64,000 nt of DNA, taken from positions 1 through 64,000 of the forward strand of contig VXCM01002879.1 of the NCBI GenBank assembly GCA_014773175.1, given 5' to 3'. Shown here piece by piece: positions 41,201-47,779 of the stretch; position 1 is the stretch's first letter, and each line of letters opens with the position of its first letter. Under the pieces are notes generated by a model that was given only the letters and a program-made list of their open reading frames with translations, made no database searches and was not told where the DNA came from. This stretch comes from Lucifuga dentata. Its lineage: Eukaryota; Chordata; Actinopteri; Ophidiiformes; Bythitidae. Made by a program: the position numbers and the translations under genes.

Positions 41201-41697
41201 CCAAGTCACACAATGTTTATCCTTATATGAACTTAAAATGGGCTAACACAGGCAAGTAATTGGTTTAAATTTGCATAAGTTGCTAGAAGAACAAACTCAA
41301 TCAATCTCTTACCGTCTCCTGAAATAGTGATTACTGTTGCTCCATTGGCACTTCCTCTGTGTGGATATATATAGTTTACTCGTTGACCATCTGGAAGTAA
41401 GGTAAATAAATAAATAACTAAATTTAAGAAAAAAAGTAGAAAACTCATCATCTTTTTGTTCCCATTTCCCTACAAGAACAGAGAAAACCATATGGAGACT
41501 TTGCTTTGGTGACTTTGCGCATTTAAAAAAGGACCAACATTCAAGGTACTGAAGGGAACCTAAAAGCACTAAAGGCATTAATGAACCTTCACTGCTTTAT
41601 CGTCTTTACATTCAGTGATTTACTTACCACAGCAACACCAAAGTGTGAAGAGGAGGAGAGCTGCTTGCCGGAGTGCACACAATAATGCGCACTGCAT
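1..41697 (-). CDS. PKHD1L1: PKHD1L1 (fibrocystin-L), 67 exons, 3' end outside window
   Basis: Giant extracellular or cell-surface protein of the fibrocystin family; in mammals it is known as a stereocilia coat protein of hair cells and is expressed in immune cells. The translated exons, read on the minus strand, follow the human protein domain by domain: signal peptide, IPT, PA14, middle region, IPT, cupredoxin-like, IPT, G8, PbH1, linker, G8, PbH1. Nearly every exon boundary has an AG acceptor and GT donor and preserves phase. The exon at the left edge (761-926) matches the human region about 680 residues before the C-terminus, so the C-terminal part and membrane anchor are outside. Exon coordinates are in the block entries below. 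Boundaries were read by eye and may be off by a few bases. Teleosts can carry duplicated copies of this gene; I cannot say which copy this is. Confidence 0.95.
761..5545 (-). CDS. PKHD1L1: PKHD1L1 exons 59-67: second PbH1 beta-helix (continues left)
   Basis: Exons: 5442-5545, 4658-4784, 4103-4224, 3921-4008, 3638-3786, 2915-3037, 2595-2706, 1820-1936, 761-926. The translation includes [93 protein letters not shown] and [13 protein letters not shown], all with clear human counterparts. Exon 67 ends [13 protein letters not shown] before a GTAAGT donor. No further exon is recognisable in 1-760, so the next one lies outside. The exon 60 acceptor at 4785-4786 was chosen because exon 59 ends in phase 0. 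The exon 61 donor is GTCCAT, a weak site. Confidence 0.88.
1040..1635 (+). mobile_element. TTAA-flanked inverted-repeat element, copy 2
   Basis: About 595 bp, with both terminal inverted repeats (GATTTTGCATGTTTAAGCCC on the left, GGGCTCAAACATGCAAAATC on the right). The right end keeps TTAA; the left end is mutated. It lies in the PKHD1L1 intron between exons 66 and 67 and is degenerate compared with other copies. Confidence 0.7.
4880..4920. repeat. Perfect hairpin, 19-bp arms, 3-nt loop
   Basis: AACTTCATTATGTGACCAC at 4880-4898 is followed by CTA and its exact reverse complement at 4902-4920. In the PKHD1L1 intron between exons 59 and 60. Confidence 0.9.
5407..5432. repeat. (GT)n microsatellite
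   Basis: About 13 GT units directly beside the donor of PKHD1L1 exon 59. Confidence 0.9.
5909..9192 (-). CDS. PKHD1L1: PKHD1L1 exons 53-58: second G8 domain
   Basis: Exons: 9104-9192, 8762-8925, 8250-8379, 7974-8092, 6944-7073, 5909-6082. This is the second G8 domain: [20 protein letters not shown], then [61 protein letters not shown] and [20 protein letters not shown]. Exon 58 gives [20 protein letters not shown], parallel to the strand after the first G8. The two G8 plus beta-helix units are an old internal duplication of the family. Donors of exons 54, 56 and 57 start with GTCAG or GTCAC, weaker than the usual GTAAG or GTGAG. Confidence 0.9.
7740..7935 (+). repeat. Dispersed repeat family A, copy 1
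   Basis: Similar in order and wording to 18604-18800. Both have a TCTCTTA...TGAAGCAGC...ACTGACCTTCAT-like block, then CTTCATGAA...AAGAGAA, and end near a TGTAGT block. Identity is partial. It lies in the PKHD1L1 intron between exons 56 and 57. Confidence 0.45.
9309..9961 (-). mobile_element. TTAA-flanked inverted-repeat element, copy 3
   Basis: Flanked by TTAA at 9309-9312 and 9958-9961. Terminal repeats of about 75 bp start with AGGACCATACCG and pair with the other end. The interior is inverted relative to copies 1, 2, 4, 5 and 7. The real length is about 67 bp shorter than shown because of the duplicated segment around the N at 9689. Confidence 0.75.
9623..9755. other. Exact 66-bp direct duplication around N (9689)
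   Basis: 9623-9688 and 9690-9755 are identical. Probable unmerged contig overlap, inside TTAA element copy 3. Confidence 0.85.
10143..14108 (-). CDS. PKHD1L1: PKHD1L1 exons 47-52: first PbH1 beta-helix and basic/proline linker
   Basis: Exons: 13972-14108, 12702-13797, 12052-12243, 10895-11046, 10629-10788, 10143-10314. Exon 47 has [19 protein letters not shown]. Exon 48 opens with [19 protein letters not shown], the most conserved stretch of the family, and carries right-handed beta-helix repeats ([49 protein letters not shown]). As given, exon 48 is 1096 nt, but 66 nt of it are an assembly duplication (12971-13036 with the N), so the true length is about 1030. Exon 52 is less conserved and holds an RRRR motif (10283-10294) and a run of seven prolines (about 10188-10208) before RRPADFMY. 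Confidence 0.9.
10420..10552. other. Exact 66-bp direct duplication around N (10486)
   Basis: 10420-10485 and 10487-10552 are identical. Probable assembly artefact in the PKHD1L1 intron between exons 51 and 52. Confidence 0.85.
11113..11494 (+). mobile_element. Tc1/mariner-like element, deleted remnant
   Basis: The ends are inverted copies (GGGTCCAAAATTCTGAGACC on the left; GGTCTCAGATTTTGGACCCC on the right), bounded by TA. Inside, 11268-11337 on the plus strand reads [20 protein letters not shown] followed by TTY and a stop, the usual C-terminus of fish Tc1 transposases. The rest of the transposase is deleted. It lies in the PKHD1L1 intron between exons 49 and 50. Confidence 0.75.
11640..11735 (-). 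repeat. Dispersed repeat family B, copy 1
   Basis: Its reverse complement (TGTTGATTCAGCTCCTACAC ... TTTTATTGGATTGCCTTAAA) aligns with 60245-60345 on the plus strand. It is a fish repeat seen twice in this window in opposite orientation. It begins just after the Tc1 remnant. Confidence 0.5.
12905..13035. other. Exact 65-bp direct duplication around N (12970) inside PKHD1L1 exon 48
   Basis: 12905-12969 and 12971-13035 are identical. With the N they add 66 nt, so the frame stays open and 22 false residues appear (a second [20 protein letters not shown]). The human protein has the segment once. Confidence 0.92.
14210..14253. repeat. Poly-A tract
   Basis: About 40 A residues in the 193-bp intron between PKHD1L1 exons 46 and 47. 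On the minus strand it is a poly-T tract. Confidence 0.85.
14302..17131 (-). CDS. PKHD1L1: PKHD1L1 exons 43-46: first G8 domain
   Basis: Exons: 16975-17131, 15895-16104, 14925-15054, 14302-14543. The G8 domain, named for eight conserved glycines, starts at [19 protein letters not shown] and continues with [20 protein letters not shown] and [20 protein letters not shown]. It then passes into [20 protein letters not shown] and IVIASTGH. G8 domains also occur in CEMIP/TMEM2 hyaluronidases and polyductin. Exon 46 carries [15 protein letters not shown], the strand that opens the first beta-helix. Exon 44 is bordered by a GT-rich intron. Confidence 0.92.
15386..15520. other. Exact 67-bp direct duplication around N (15453)
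   Basis: 15386-15452 and 15454-15520 are identical. Probable assembly artefact within the interspersed repeat. Confidence 0.82.
15679..15807. other. Exact 64-bp direct duplication around N (15743)
   Basis: 15679-15742 and 15744-15807 are identical. Second such artefact within 300 bp. Confidence 0.82.
16800..16912. repeat. Two-unit tandem repeat, 59-bp period
   Basis: Two copies of a segment with AAAAAACACATAACTTTG, GTTATGACGTAATT and TTTTTCCGAAAAATT, differing by several substitutions. Because the copies have diverged and there is no N, this is a genuine local duplication. It lies about 60 bp from the exon 43 donor of PKHD1L1. Confidence 0.75.
17265..21740 (-). CDS. PKHD1L1: PKHD1L1 exons 37-42: second IPT/TIG array, including a 976-nt exon
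   Basis: Exons: 21544-21740, 20022-20997, 19471-19719, 18872-19021, 18044-18218, 17265-17421. The 976-nt exon alone encodes most of three IPT domains and the start of a fourth: [16 protein letters not shown], then [13 protein letters not shown], then [16 protein letters not shown], then [11 protein letters not shown]. It also holds [11 protein letters not shown], nearly identical to the human protein. The later exons carry [16 protein letters not shown] and [16 protein letters not shown]. The last exon, with an IPT Cys and the segment THIICVT, leads into the first G8 domain. Confidence 0.88.
17600..17795 (+). mobile_element. LINE-type 3' tail with (ATT)n end
   Basis: The text TTAAGTACCTTGTAACTTTG followed by CTATAAATATTATTATT is typical of the 3' end of L2-like fish LINEs or the SINEs they mobilise. 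No coding part is visible. It lies in the PKHD1L1 intron between exons 41 and 42. Confidence 0.5.
18604..18800 (+). repeat. Dispersed repeat family A, copy 2
   Basis: Partner of 7740-7935, same orientation, in the PKHD1L1 intron between exons 40 and 41. It is preceded by a C-run with an N at 18598. No coding or terminal-repeat structure was recognised. Confidence 0.45.
22416..23504 (-). CDS. PKHD1L1: PKHD1L1 exons 35-36: cupredoxin-like domain
   Basis: Exons: 23319-23504 and 22416-22589. The translation includes [20 protein letters not shown], then [19 protein letters not shown], and in exon 36 [14 protein letters not shown]. This is the layout of a cupredoxin fold (VxVGDxVxWxW ... FTSG ... 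PGxYxYxSG). The usual C-terminal copper ligands (Cys-x-x-His-x-x-Met near the last strand) are absent, so it probably does not bind type-1 copper. The human protein has the same arrangement. The domain sits between two IPT arrays. Confidence 0.82.
23195..23270. repeat. (TAAAA)n microsatellite
   Basis: TAAATAAATAAATAAAA, then about twelve TAAAA units, in the PKHD1L1 intron between exons 35 and 36. Confidence 0.9.
23837..28902 (-). CDS. PKHD1L1: PKHD1L1 exons 26-34: central IPT/TIG array
   Basis: Exons: 28780-28902, 28257-28362, 27964-28071, 27646-27810, 27371-27492, 26947-27079, 25034-25226, 24205-24347, 23837-23941. Several IPT domains are recognisable, each with a G-(T/S)-x-L-T-I-(T/S)-G-x-(S/G)-F strand: [13 protein letters not shown] (exon 28), [14 protein letters not shown] (exon 30), [12 protein letters not shown] (exon 32), [12 protein letters not shown] (exon 33). 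The typical IPT Cys pair (as in CxxxxxxxxxxxxC) recurs. Domains are split by introns at similar places, a sign that they arose by tandem duplication of an exon pair. The intron between exons 31 and 32 (25227-26946) is long and holds repeat remnants. Confidence 0.85.
25762..26170 (+). repeat. Interspersed repeat remnants
   Basis: The segment near 25770 (AAGTTTATTTGTATAACTC ... CTCAAAGGGCTTTACAGG) resembles the start of the same type of repeat as at 15345. The following stretch, 25965-26110 (TCCGTTTTGACGCGGTGCTC and onward), resembles fish DNA-transposon MITEs. Both assignments are tentative. Confidence 0.4.
29552..34160 (-). CDS. PKHD1L1: PKHD1L1 exons 15-25: beta-rich middle region
   Basis: Exons: 34001-34160, 33412-33544, 33106-33249, 32535-32689, 32161-32271, 31890-32039, 31647-31771, 31371-31534, 30685-30854, 30024-30155, 29552-29706. 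This region has no commonly named domain but matches human fibrocystin-L throughout, for example [11 protein letters not shown] in exon 17 and LCFAYKG in exon 21. Two similar units are visible, one in exons 16-18 and one in exons 24-25. Each has a helix-like segment resembling (M/L)xxALxxL followed by a VxVT strand. The second unit ends with the segment matching human CAGYAWNIKW. The donor of exon 18 is GTCAGA, weaker than the neighbouring sites. Confidence 0.82.
34277..35372 (-). CDS. PKHD1L1: PKHD1L1 exons 12-14: end of IPT 3 and PA14 domain
   Basis: Exons: 35283-35372, 34539-34804, 34277-34368. Exon 12 finishes the third IPT (CEVQ...ITCRTP). Exon 13 starts with [15 protein letters not shown], which matches the human sequence before PA14, and continues into a PA14 beta-barrel with the typical run [20 protein letters not shown] followed by [13 protein letters not shown]14 domains bind carbohydrate in several other proteins; binding here is an inference only. 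Potential N-glycosylation sites (NNT, NYT, NSS) fit a secreted protein. Confidence 0.88.
35600..35730. repeat. (CT)n and (TTCC)n pyrimidine tract
   Basis: CTCTCT run at about 35605-35643 followed by a TTTCCTTTCC/TTCC run to about 35730, in the PKHD1L1 intron between exons 11 and 12. Confidence 0.9.
35789..35827. repeat. Perfect hairpin, 17-bp arms, 5-nt loop
   Basis: CTCAGATATAAGATAAA at 35789-35805, loop CCCTG, exact reverse complement at 35811-35827. A partial third copy of the motif (GAGATACAAGGTAAACAGGG) follows. Confidence 0.9.
36933..41390 (-). CDS. PKHD1L1: PKHD1L1 exons 2-11: N-terminal IPT/TIG domains 1-3
   Basis: Exons, in transcript order: 41313-41390, 39888-40032, 38946-39054, 38772-38829, 38586-38679, 37821-37874, 37576-37649, 37421-37463, 37142-37212, 36933-37043. 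The IPT signature (Y-P-x-x-G-S-x-x-G-A-T-x-I-T-I-S-G) is visible in exon 2. A second IPT starts across exons 5-6. A third is clear in exon 11 ([20 protein letters not shown]). IPT domains are immunoglobulin-like folds. Exons 4 and 7-10 match the human N-terminal region closely, for example [12 protein letters not shown] in exon 10. Exon 9 is only 43 nt. The exon 10 acceptor was chosen by phase, because exon 9 ends with two bases of an Arg codon. Confidence 0.85.
39238..39839 (+). mobile_element. TTAA-flanked inverted-repeat element, copy 4
   Basis: Flanked by TTAA on both sides (39238-39241 and 39836-39839), about 600 bp. It has the family terminal motif TTTTGCATGTTTAAGCC and the family interior (CCAATCTTTCAGAATCAAAT). 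It lies in the PKHD1L1 intron between exons 3 and 4. Confidence 0.75.
40570..40725 (-). mobile_element. LINE remnant (reverse-transcriptase C-terminal segment)
   Basis: The minus-strand frame reads [16 protein letters not shown], a segment resembling the C-terminal end of L2/Rex1-type fish retrotransposon proteins. It is short and lies in the PKHD1L1 intron between exons 2 and 3. Family assignment is from memory of the motif. Confidence 0.5.
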
Positions 41698-41746
41698 CCT
41701 GATCTCCTGCTGCTGCTGCTGTGCCTCAAAGCTGAAAGATCCAGAC
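41628..41746 (-). CDS. PKHD1L1: PKHD1L1 first coding exon: start codon and signal peptide
   Basis: The ATG is at 41695-41697. The first 23 residues ([20 protein letters not shown], then CCC) form a typical hydrophobic signal peptide, followed by a GTAAGT donor just below 41628. The coding part is 70 nt, so the next exon must begin in phase 1, and it does (completing an Asp codon). Bases 41698-41746 are 5' UTR preceded by a TTCTCAG acceptor, which implies at least one upstream non-coding exon. A cysteine-rich end is unusual but compatible with signal peptidase cleavage nearby. Confidence 0.85.
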
Positions 41747-42062
41747 CTGAGAACATAAAGTACCAGTAAATACTGAAAAAAAAAAACATATGAAAAGCAC
41801 TATTTTAAATTCTTATCTCTAAAAAAAAAAAAAAAAAAAAATCTCTAAAACATGCATAATGAAAATCTAGGTGAATACAGAATGATAATAAACTTTTAAA
41901 AACTATAGACATATAAATTCATATGATATTATTACTGGATTATTAGCCCACATAATCCATCAACTACATGAAACTGACAACACACACACTTGAAAGACTA
42001 CATGCAAATTACAATGAAATAATGAAAAAATAAAGATGTTGTAAGCATCAAAAAAGTAGTTT

Positions 42063-42135
42063 ACCAGTAAATATCAACTGTGCAGAACAAAGGCAGGGAT
42101 TCACTGACTGCAGAAATGTGCTGAAACATTTTATA
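42063..42135 (-). promoter_or_regulatory. Putative PKHD1L1 promoter (TATA box) and 5' non-coding exon
   Basis: On the minus strand a TATAAAA box lies at 42129-42135. About 30 bases downstream is a plausible start site near 42100. The short stretch down to 42063 ends at TTTACTG followed by GTAAAC, a donor-like site that could splice to the TTCTCAG acceptor at 41747-41748. This is inferred from motif spacing only; no expression evidence was available. Confidence 0.4.
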
Positions 42136-42648
42136 ATGTGCACTTTGTCCCACCCTTTACCTGAAACTGGGAGGAGACTCATGAGATACACCCATCCTGT
42201 CCACAGCAACTCCAAGCCAGAGACTATTGGTCATCAAAGTGTTATTTAAATAACCAAGTTAAAACATGCGCATGTAAAAATCCTTTCAGAGCATGCAGCT
42301 TTACCTACTTGGCACCTAGAGTATGGATGGGAATTCTCTAAATTCTGTAAACTGTTGGAACTTTTGACACAGGATCTTAAAAAAAAATGATAAAGTGACT
42401 TTACAGTAAAAAGAAAACATTAAAAGAGTAAATGTACTGGATTGCCATCTATAAAGATTTTTAAAAAAGTGTTTTAACTATCTTTGCAGCTTTACAAACA
42501 TGTACTGGGCATATATTGAAAACAGATAAAATATTTTTCAGGGGGTGGACAAAATAACTGCCAATATAATGCTGTCCAGCCCCAAAATAAATACTGTATG
42601 TTTCTTCTTTCTATGAGACATTGATGGAGCATTTAAGAATGTATGAAT

Positions 42649-42688
<40 letters not shown>
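42649..42688. repeat. (TAA)n microsatellite
   Basis: About 13 TAA units in intergenic DNA upstream of PKHD1L1. Confidence 0.9.
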
Positions 42689-42689
<1 letters not shown>

Positions 42690-44746
42690 CTTTATCTTTC
42701 AACATATATGATATGATATTTATACAGTTGTGTGTTTTTATTTATTTATTTATTTTTTAGATGTCTATAATGTTACAAGTGAGTAAAAAACAAAAGCATC
42801 CTTTCCCCATTTGCTCAATAGTAAGAATAGTCAAATGCAAGAGCTAAACTACTGCATGTGGTGCCTCACAAGTTAACTCTTGCATCAGTAAACCTGCTAT
42901 GGAATTTCCACAAACCTTATAATCCAAAAGGTTTTGACAAATAATCCAAAAACAAGACATGTTTAGTACCACACAACATAGTATTATTAGCCTCTGATGA
43001 CATCCTGAATAAACAGAATTCAGACTATGATTACAATTTCAGCATCAATCATCACATTCAGTCTTTCTCATATTGTCTGTGTCCTTTTCAGCAATACTCC
43101 CCATTTCCTTTAAGACTCCACATTGCACATGGGAGGGTTATGTCATTTCCTTAATATTAATAATCTCCTGTGTGGTCTGAGCTTCAGACAATGGAGGTTC
43201 ACATGACAGTCAAACAAACAGATTCTATCAGGACTGTCAAAGGTAAAAGTACACTTCCAACAACTATGAAAACACAGTAAGGGACAAGAAGCCTTCATTA
43301 TGTGAGATCAAAAGAGGAAGTGAGGGAAATTTGTTTCAGTGCAATAGGAATGTTGCTCACAGCGAATGCAAAGAAGCCATGCACGTCTCATCATTGTGCC
43401 CATGTGTCAATCAAAGAATACTTAAATAGGAAATGATGTCTTGCAGACTTTGTCCAAGAATGGATAGTAATTTTTCAGAGTAAAACCCAGACCCTTGTCA
43501 AATCTTGAACATGGGCTGTTTGGGGTTTTACTTATCCTGACAACATGGTAATACTTGCTTTCTTAAGCAGCCAACATGGAACTGAAAAGAAAAAGAAAAT
43601 GAAAGAAAGAAAAAGCACCTACACTGATACAATATATTTTCTGATTTAGTTTATCACTTGACAACAGATTACTGTTCATGGACATCTTCATTTCCTTTGG
43701 TAAATGTGACACTACACCTAAAATGTGTGTGTATACTATGTTCAATATGTTGCTAATGTTGGTAGTTATGCAGCTTTACAGAGGCTTGTTTTGGGCTGAA
43801 TGGCTGTGACCTGACTGACTACATTTGCATTACAGCAAACTGATTTGTTACTTGTTTTATTCTGACTGATTTCTAGCAAAAATTCTACAGTCCAGCCACA
43901 ATTATAAAATGTTTACCCAGGATTAAACCAAAGTTTAAATGCAATACTTCCCCAGACGTACGACCAGTTTATAGGAAACACAGGCACAGTCATTTATTAG
44001 ATTTTTGCCACACTTAAGCTTCTATCATTCTGGCTGGACTGCAGACATCCAAGAGATCAAAGATGTACCTTTGAAAATGGCAATGCAACCTGCTGTTGTA
44101 AAATAGATTAAAAAACCTTTTTATTCTTCATCCCCTAAGGCTAGCATTGGCTACACTGTGTGACTGAATCATCGCGTAGGGACTGTTGAGGTTACAGATG
44201 AGGCTAGATTGCACAATCTACTATATGCAATCCATATTTAATGTCTTTATGTCACTATAGTTGTTTCAGGATCAGAAGTTTAATTTCTGACCATTTTTCC
44301 TAACAGGCCAGGGACGATAATTATGATATGATAATTATGATTGTATTTAGTAAAGTCTGAGATACCCTTGTGTTGTTTTAAAGGAGTTTAGTTACACAAT
44401 TTACCTGGATGCACAATAAATCATCAACAATAAAGCAGTGGAGTATTTAGCCAAAACAAGGTTTTGCCTTCTTGCATAAGTTCAGTGAAAGCTGCAGAGT
44501 GAGCTCCACCAAGAGTGTGTTAGGTGACAATGGTAGTTCTCTCATACTTTCTTGAAGAGCGATTTCTAGACCAAACCATTAATCATTCTGTTTCGCAAGA
44601 TAATGAAAGATGGGATGAAAGAAAGATGATATGCAGTCTGAAGTTTTGAACTTGTTTGAACTTTTCAATCATTCAGTCACCACCAACAAAAAGTTCTGCT
44701 CTATGAACACAAATAGGTGTATAACCCCCATACAAACTCTCACACC

Positions 44747-44873
44747 ACCCACTCACAATACCAGCAATATTTAGAGATTTAAAAAAAAAAACAGCTGACA
44801 TTCCAAAAANACCCACTCACAATACCAGCAATATTTAGAGATTTAAAAAAAAAAACAGCTGACATTCCAAAAA
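44747..44873. other. Exact 63-bp direct duplication around N (44810)
   Basis: 44747-44809 and 44811-44873 are identical. Intergenic, downstream of ENY2. Confidence 0.85.
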
Positions 44874-45479
44874 ATTTGGAAAAGGGAACAAGAGCAGATA
44901 TGTTGTTCATCATCAGCAGTGATGCATGATGTCATCATGAGCATTAATCCATCTGGCTCAACTTCCCCTGAGTAATACTGTAGAAATCAGAGTACAGTTA
45001 CTGAAAGAGCCACCAGCATGAGCTCATGCCTGGATAGATTGTTCTCTACAGGAAATAATTTTTAAAATTTTTGTTATAATAGGCAAGAAGATAAGTGTTT
45101 GTACTGGAAATAACTCTTTGTAAAAATCACCAACTGCTAGGAAAAAGAACCACTCTATAATTTAATTTCTATATAATATATATATTCTTTATAATTCAAT
45201 TTAATGAGAAGTGCTTAACCAGATAAAATTCTGCCGTCTTACACATCATCTTTAACAGAAACAGCAGAGGTCCAGAAGGATGGTGCACACGGAGACAATG
45301 GCATCTGTTAAAACAGTTGTTTTATTACTTTTAGCTCGATCAGTCATCCTGCTCGCTGTGAAGAAACATGATCTGTTGTCAAAGGTTAACCCTTTTAAGA
45401 TTTAACAAGCAAAGCAAGTCATTCCACTTGGTCTTCAGCATTACAAAAAAAATCAAGACCCTTGATGACCAAAATAGGC

Positions 45480-45492
45480 ATGATTTTATTTC
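45480..45492 (-). terminator. Possible ENY2 polyadenylation signal
   Basis: On the minus strand an AATAAA hexamer (plus-strand tttatt) lies about 170 bases past the ENY2 stop codon. It is the first clear hexamer in the 3' flank. The region is AT-rich and a hexamer by chance is possible. Confidence 0.4.
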
Positions 45493-45655
45493 TTCCAAAT
45501 TTGTTGCATAACAAACTAAAATCAATATAAAAACACACAATAAAAAATAAAAATAGCACTTCAGCATTGCTCACAATGAGAACAAACATCAGTATTGGAT
45601 TTAATTGTGGCTCTATAGTAAGTAAAAAAAACTTCCTAGATTGGAATCATCTCAT

Positions 45656-47291
45656 TCACAATGTTGCGTGTTGAGCTAGAAACGCTCTGATTCTCTGTAG
45701 GAGCTCTTTCTTTACGCTGTCTGGTACGAGTGCTGCAAAGGAGGGACAAAAAGGAAAGTGTTAATAACTATAATCACAAACATTCCAAATATATAAAATA
45801 TAAACAGGTTGCTGATTAGAAAAGTTTATTAGTTATTATTATACAACAGTTAATTTTGACCAAGTATTTTGATTGGACAAGAAGCATTCCAGGAGTGCTG
45901 ATATTAGAGTATAACAGCACTTGGACTTTTAACTAAATCTATCACACACGCTACCAAAGAGACTGCCAACAGACGCTTATTTCACTGGAAACATACAGAT
46001 ATGATTATACAAAGTAGCTGGCCTGTGGTAACGTGTACACAAAGTAGCCAGCNTGGAAACATACAGATATGATTATACAAAGTAGCTGGCCTGTGGTAAC
46101 GTGTACACAAAGTAGCCAGCAAGCTAGTGTGCTGTTTATGTTTTACTTAGCAACAGTCTGGTTGCGGAACTATTTGTGTTGGCGGAGCCAAATAAATGAT
46201 TAAAGAAACAAACAAATCATAATATGTTGTCACTTATTGCTTTTAACTCGCTTGTAGAAGTGTTGTATAAAAGCAATATCACACTCGAGGTCGTGCTGTT
46301 GTACTGAATAACAGCATGGCTGCGATTATCTTCAGCACTCGGCCTGCGGCCTGGTGCCTACGACCAAATCACAGCCATGTTGATATTCAGTACAACAGCA
46401 CTCCCTCTCGTGTGATATTGTTTAAATATCTTATGGCATATGTAATAAGCCAGTGTCTGCCCATAATATCGGTGCTGCAGATGTATCAGTCAGGCTGTGA
46501 TTGTAACTGAGGAAGAATGCAATTTCAGTTCTTGTAACTGATTGGTTCAGTGACATTATGTAGTTTTTAATGATTCTGACATAAATTGGAATATAATGCT
46601 TTGCTATGATTTATGTAGAACAAATCTTGTCCAAATGTGGAGTCATTTGCAGAAAGCATTTGAGAAATCTGGCTATACTTTATTTTAAACTTCAGAGTTC
46701 CAACAGAATCTTGGACTCTGCAAAAAATCCAGCAACTCTGTCACGTTTGACTTGCTTCTTCAACTAGTGAGTTTGCTGTCTTAAGCAGACGTTTACATCT
46801 TGTCTAATATTTTGACATTTTTCTAAGCCCTCTTGTGCTGCTGTGCTGACATATGATCCACTGTACTGTACCTCTGCCTTTTGGTGTGACTTCTGTGACC
46901 AGATCCTCCACTGTGACATGCTCCAGGCCTTTTTCTCTGATCACATCTAAACAAAAGTGTGACAAGTGTTCATGGGACACATCCATCATTATTCCCCATC
47001 CTAAAACACACATACAGACACAGACACACAAACACACACACTACCTTTGCAGTGTGCCTTGAGCTGATCCTTCCACCCACACTCCACCAGCTTTGCCCTG
47101 AGCAATTCTTTCAACCTGCGGCCACAAACAGACATTTAGATGAGCACTGTGTAAGTGTCTGAAAACCCCCGGTGTCTTTAAACCATTTATGACTGCAATC
47201 GCTGCAGATAAAAGCTTTCTTACCGCTCCCGTTCCCCCATTTCTATCAGCTTCTGATTTATTGCAGCCCTCATTTGAGAATCCTTGTTCAT
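45656..47291 (-). CDS. ENY2: ENY2, transcription and mRNA export factor (complete)
   Basis: Small helical protein, the yeast Sus1 homologue, shared by the SAGA deubiquitinase module and the TREX-2 mRNA-export complex; it acts in the nucleus and at nuclear pores. Coding exons: 47224-47291, 47045-47115, 46872-46946, 45656-45732, giving 291 nt or 96 residues plus stop. Motifs match human almost residue for residue: [56 protein letters not shown], and the C-terminus [15 protein letters not shown]. All junctions keep phase with GT-AG borders. The start is the MNKD methionine; the five-residue MVVSK extension of one human isoform is not visible. A CAG acceptor lies just upstream of the ATG, so the first exon is non-coding and probably ends at 47399 (GTAACG donor). 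Confidence 0.95.
45986..46120. other. Exact 67-bp direct duplication around N (46053)
   Basis: 45986-46052 and 46054-46120 are identical. In the last ENY2 intron. Confidence 0.85.
46272..46424. mobile_element. Fold-back element between ENY2 exons 4 and 5
   Basis: The two halves are near-perfect inverted repeats. The left arm starts near CAATATCACACTCGAGG and runs to AACAGCATGGCTG. The right arm mirrors it from CAGCCATGTTGA to CTCTCGTGTGATATTG. The centre is rich in CGGCCTGCGGCC. It resembles a fish fold-back MITE. Identification rests on structure only. Confidence 0.6.
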
Positions 47292-47399
47292 GATCTGTCT
47301 GAACAATACAAACACGAACTGTAACGCTTTAATGCAGCTTTTTAGAGATTAATACACAATCGATTAGTTTTATTTTGCTAGATAGAGACGTTACCTTTG

Positions 47400-47779
47400 A
47401 CGAGATAGCGGTGGAACGCGCGGTTCCTCTATACTAACACTAACCACACCGTCGTAAAACAAGCCCTTTGCTAATGGTTCCTTTTTCGCAACTCTTAATT
47501 TGCAACCAAACGACAACACGTCTGTTAATAAAATCTGGCGTCGAAGTACAGTAGTTTATCTTCATGAGAATGATTTTTTTGGGGGTGTGTGTGTGACGAC
47601 GAAATAACGTTTATTAAGGCTGGGAAACATTTAAATAGGAACACGATAAGAACTCGGCTTCCCATGAGCATCCAAGATGCTGGTGTACGTCCTAAAATGA
47701 CTCCGTGTGGCACAAACAGGAAGCGTCACCATCACCATCCCTGATGCTGTACACTTAAGAAGTTGTGAATAAAGAAGAC
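47400..47779. promoter_or_regulatory. ENY2/NUDCD1 head-to-head promoter region
   Basis: The divergent first exons of ENY2 (minus) and NUDCD1 (plus) are separated by only about 300 bases. The stretch is locally richer in CpG than its surroundings (for example CGCGCGGTTCC near 47417) and has no TATA box in a useful place. Candidate sites are an ETS-like ACAGGAAGCG near 47715 and a YY1-like CCAAGATG near 47670. The same divergent pair exists in human, which supports a shared promoter. Motif assignments are tentative. Confidence 0.55.

Larger units (their letters stand above)
41747..45655. other. Intergenic region, PKHD1L1 to ENY2
   Basis: Apart from the putative PKHD1L1 promoter, the (TAA)n array, a TTTA-rich stretch at 42735-42755 and the N-flanked duplication at 44747, I see no gene, RNA gene or recognisable element. 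Open frames here are short and without family resemblance. Confidence 0.6.

Noticed and set aside
46316..46510. 64-codon plus-strand frame between ENY2 exons 4 and 5
   Set aside because: Lies in the fold-back element; the apparent protein comes from its palindromic arms.
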